Positions 7,382 to 7,831 of a stretch of DNA of 7,831 bases are shown here, in pieces. The DNA comes from an uncultured Coriobacteriaceae bacterium. Lineage in GTDB: Bacteria > Actinomycetota > Coriobacteriia > Coriobacteriales > QAMH01. The notes under the pieces are model-generated. The model saw nothing but the letters and a program-made list of their open reading frames with translations. It had not been told where the DNA came from and did no database searches. Positions within the stretch are counted from its first letter, which is position 1. Every line of letters starts with the position of its first letter. Position numbers and translations under genes: made by a program. The stretch covers positions 1 through 7,831 of the forward strand of contig CACZQA010000081.1 of NCBI GenBank assembly GCA_902783175.1. The letters run 5' to 3'.

Positions 7382-7831
7382 CTACTTGAGCGACCACAGC
7401 TTGTCGAAGCTCTGCACCATCTTGTCGGTGACCGGACCGCCCTTGCCCTCGCAGCCGATGATGCCGAACTCGTCGCTCACGTGGAAGATCTCTGCGCTTT
7501 CGAGGTCGGCCGGCGTCAGGTGCGCATCCACGATCTGCAGGCCAAACGCCTGCGCGAGGTCGCGTACGAGCGTGTCGGCCGCATGGCGGATGGGCTGCGG
7601 GAAGATCGAGAGCTCGTTGCCGCGGGCGACCCACACGCTGCCCGCGAGGTCGCTGCCGTCGAGTTCGTCGCCCACCCACTCGAGGTCGTCGATGGTGAAC
7701 GCCGGGGCCTCGCGCTGCGGTTCGAGCTGGATATCGATGTCCGCCTCGGGGTCGATGGAGAACACGAGCACGCCGTCTGGCAGCTCGAACAGCTTCTCGT
7801 CGCGCATCCACTCCATGCGCGAGCGGGCCCA
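7382..7831 (-). CDS. C-terminal part of a possible class-IV (branched-chain-type) aminotransferase, cut by the window edge
   Basis: The frame is open from the right edge (codons for WARSR precede the first visible Met at 7816) to TAG at 7384-7382, so at least 149 residues are present and the true start is outside. An internal Met at 7816 has no clear ribosome site and should not be taken as the start. The C-terminal half resembles the end of fold-type IV aminotransferases: GSVWVARGNELSIFPQPI (a strand then a loop), ADTLVRDLAQAFGLQIVDAHLT (helix then strand), LESAEIFHVSDEFGII, and GKGGPVTDKMVQSFDKLW, like the usual DEVF...G.PGPVT end of branched-chain aminotransferases. If right, it is a pyridoxal-phosphate enzyme, but the catalytic lysine would lie outside the window. 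Identification is by remembered pattern only. It ends 175 bp before the PFL start. Confidence 0.5.
   Translation of the reverse strand, partial: WARSRMEWMRDEKLFELPDGVLVFSIDPEADIDIQLEPQREAPAFTIDDLEWVGDELDGSDLAGSVWVARGNELSIFPQPIRHAADTLVRDLAQAFGLQIVDAHLTPADLESAEIFHVSDEFGIIGCEGKGGPVTDKMVQSFDKLWSLK

Overview
The window is GC-rich, poor in TA-containing stops, and has four protein genes all on the minus strand. The gene content points to a strict anaerobe: a giant double-domain activase of the 2-hydroxyacyl-CoA dehydratase type, and a PFL-family (DUF711/UPF0210) protein. Together with the base composition this fits a gut actinobacterium of class Coriobacteriia (Collinsella/Olsenella-like). That placement is an inference; a high-GC clostridium is not excluded.

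Reading in the direction of transcription, from high to low coordinates: (1) 7831-7382 is the C-terminal part of a gene cut by the window edge, possibly a class-IV (branched-chain-type) aminotransferase. (2) 7381-7207 is a short gap with a possible 36-codon reading frame, a weak promoter candidate and a strong ribosome binding site. (3) 7206-5842 is a complete PFL-family gene with a GTG start. (4) 5841-5202 is a repeat-rich stretch with no convincing gene. It holds a 194-bp unit present twice at an exact 342-bp offset, its first 70 bp identical, and a 31-bp tandem repeat between the copies. (5) 5201-5107 is a well-formed sigma-70-type promoter followed by an inverted repeat that could be a repressor operator. 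(6) 5106-4462 is a TetR-family regulator. (7) 4426-1 is the giant activase, which runs off the left edge with at least 1,475 codons read.

The TetR gene and the activase gene are 35 bp apart on the same strand and probably form one operon driven by the promoter at 5173-5201. The inverted repeat lies just downstream of the expected transcription start, so the simplest model is that the TetR protein represses its own operon and thereby controls the activase. No dehydratase alpha/beta subunit, CoA-transferase or electron-transfer flavoprotein gene lies in the window, so the activase's partner and substrate cannot be read from context.

Most of the coding sequence belongs to recognisable families. 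The least explained parts are the mosaic repeat block downstream of the PFL gene, the possible TetR operator, and the biochemical role of the giant activase and the PFL protein, whose families are poorly characterised.
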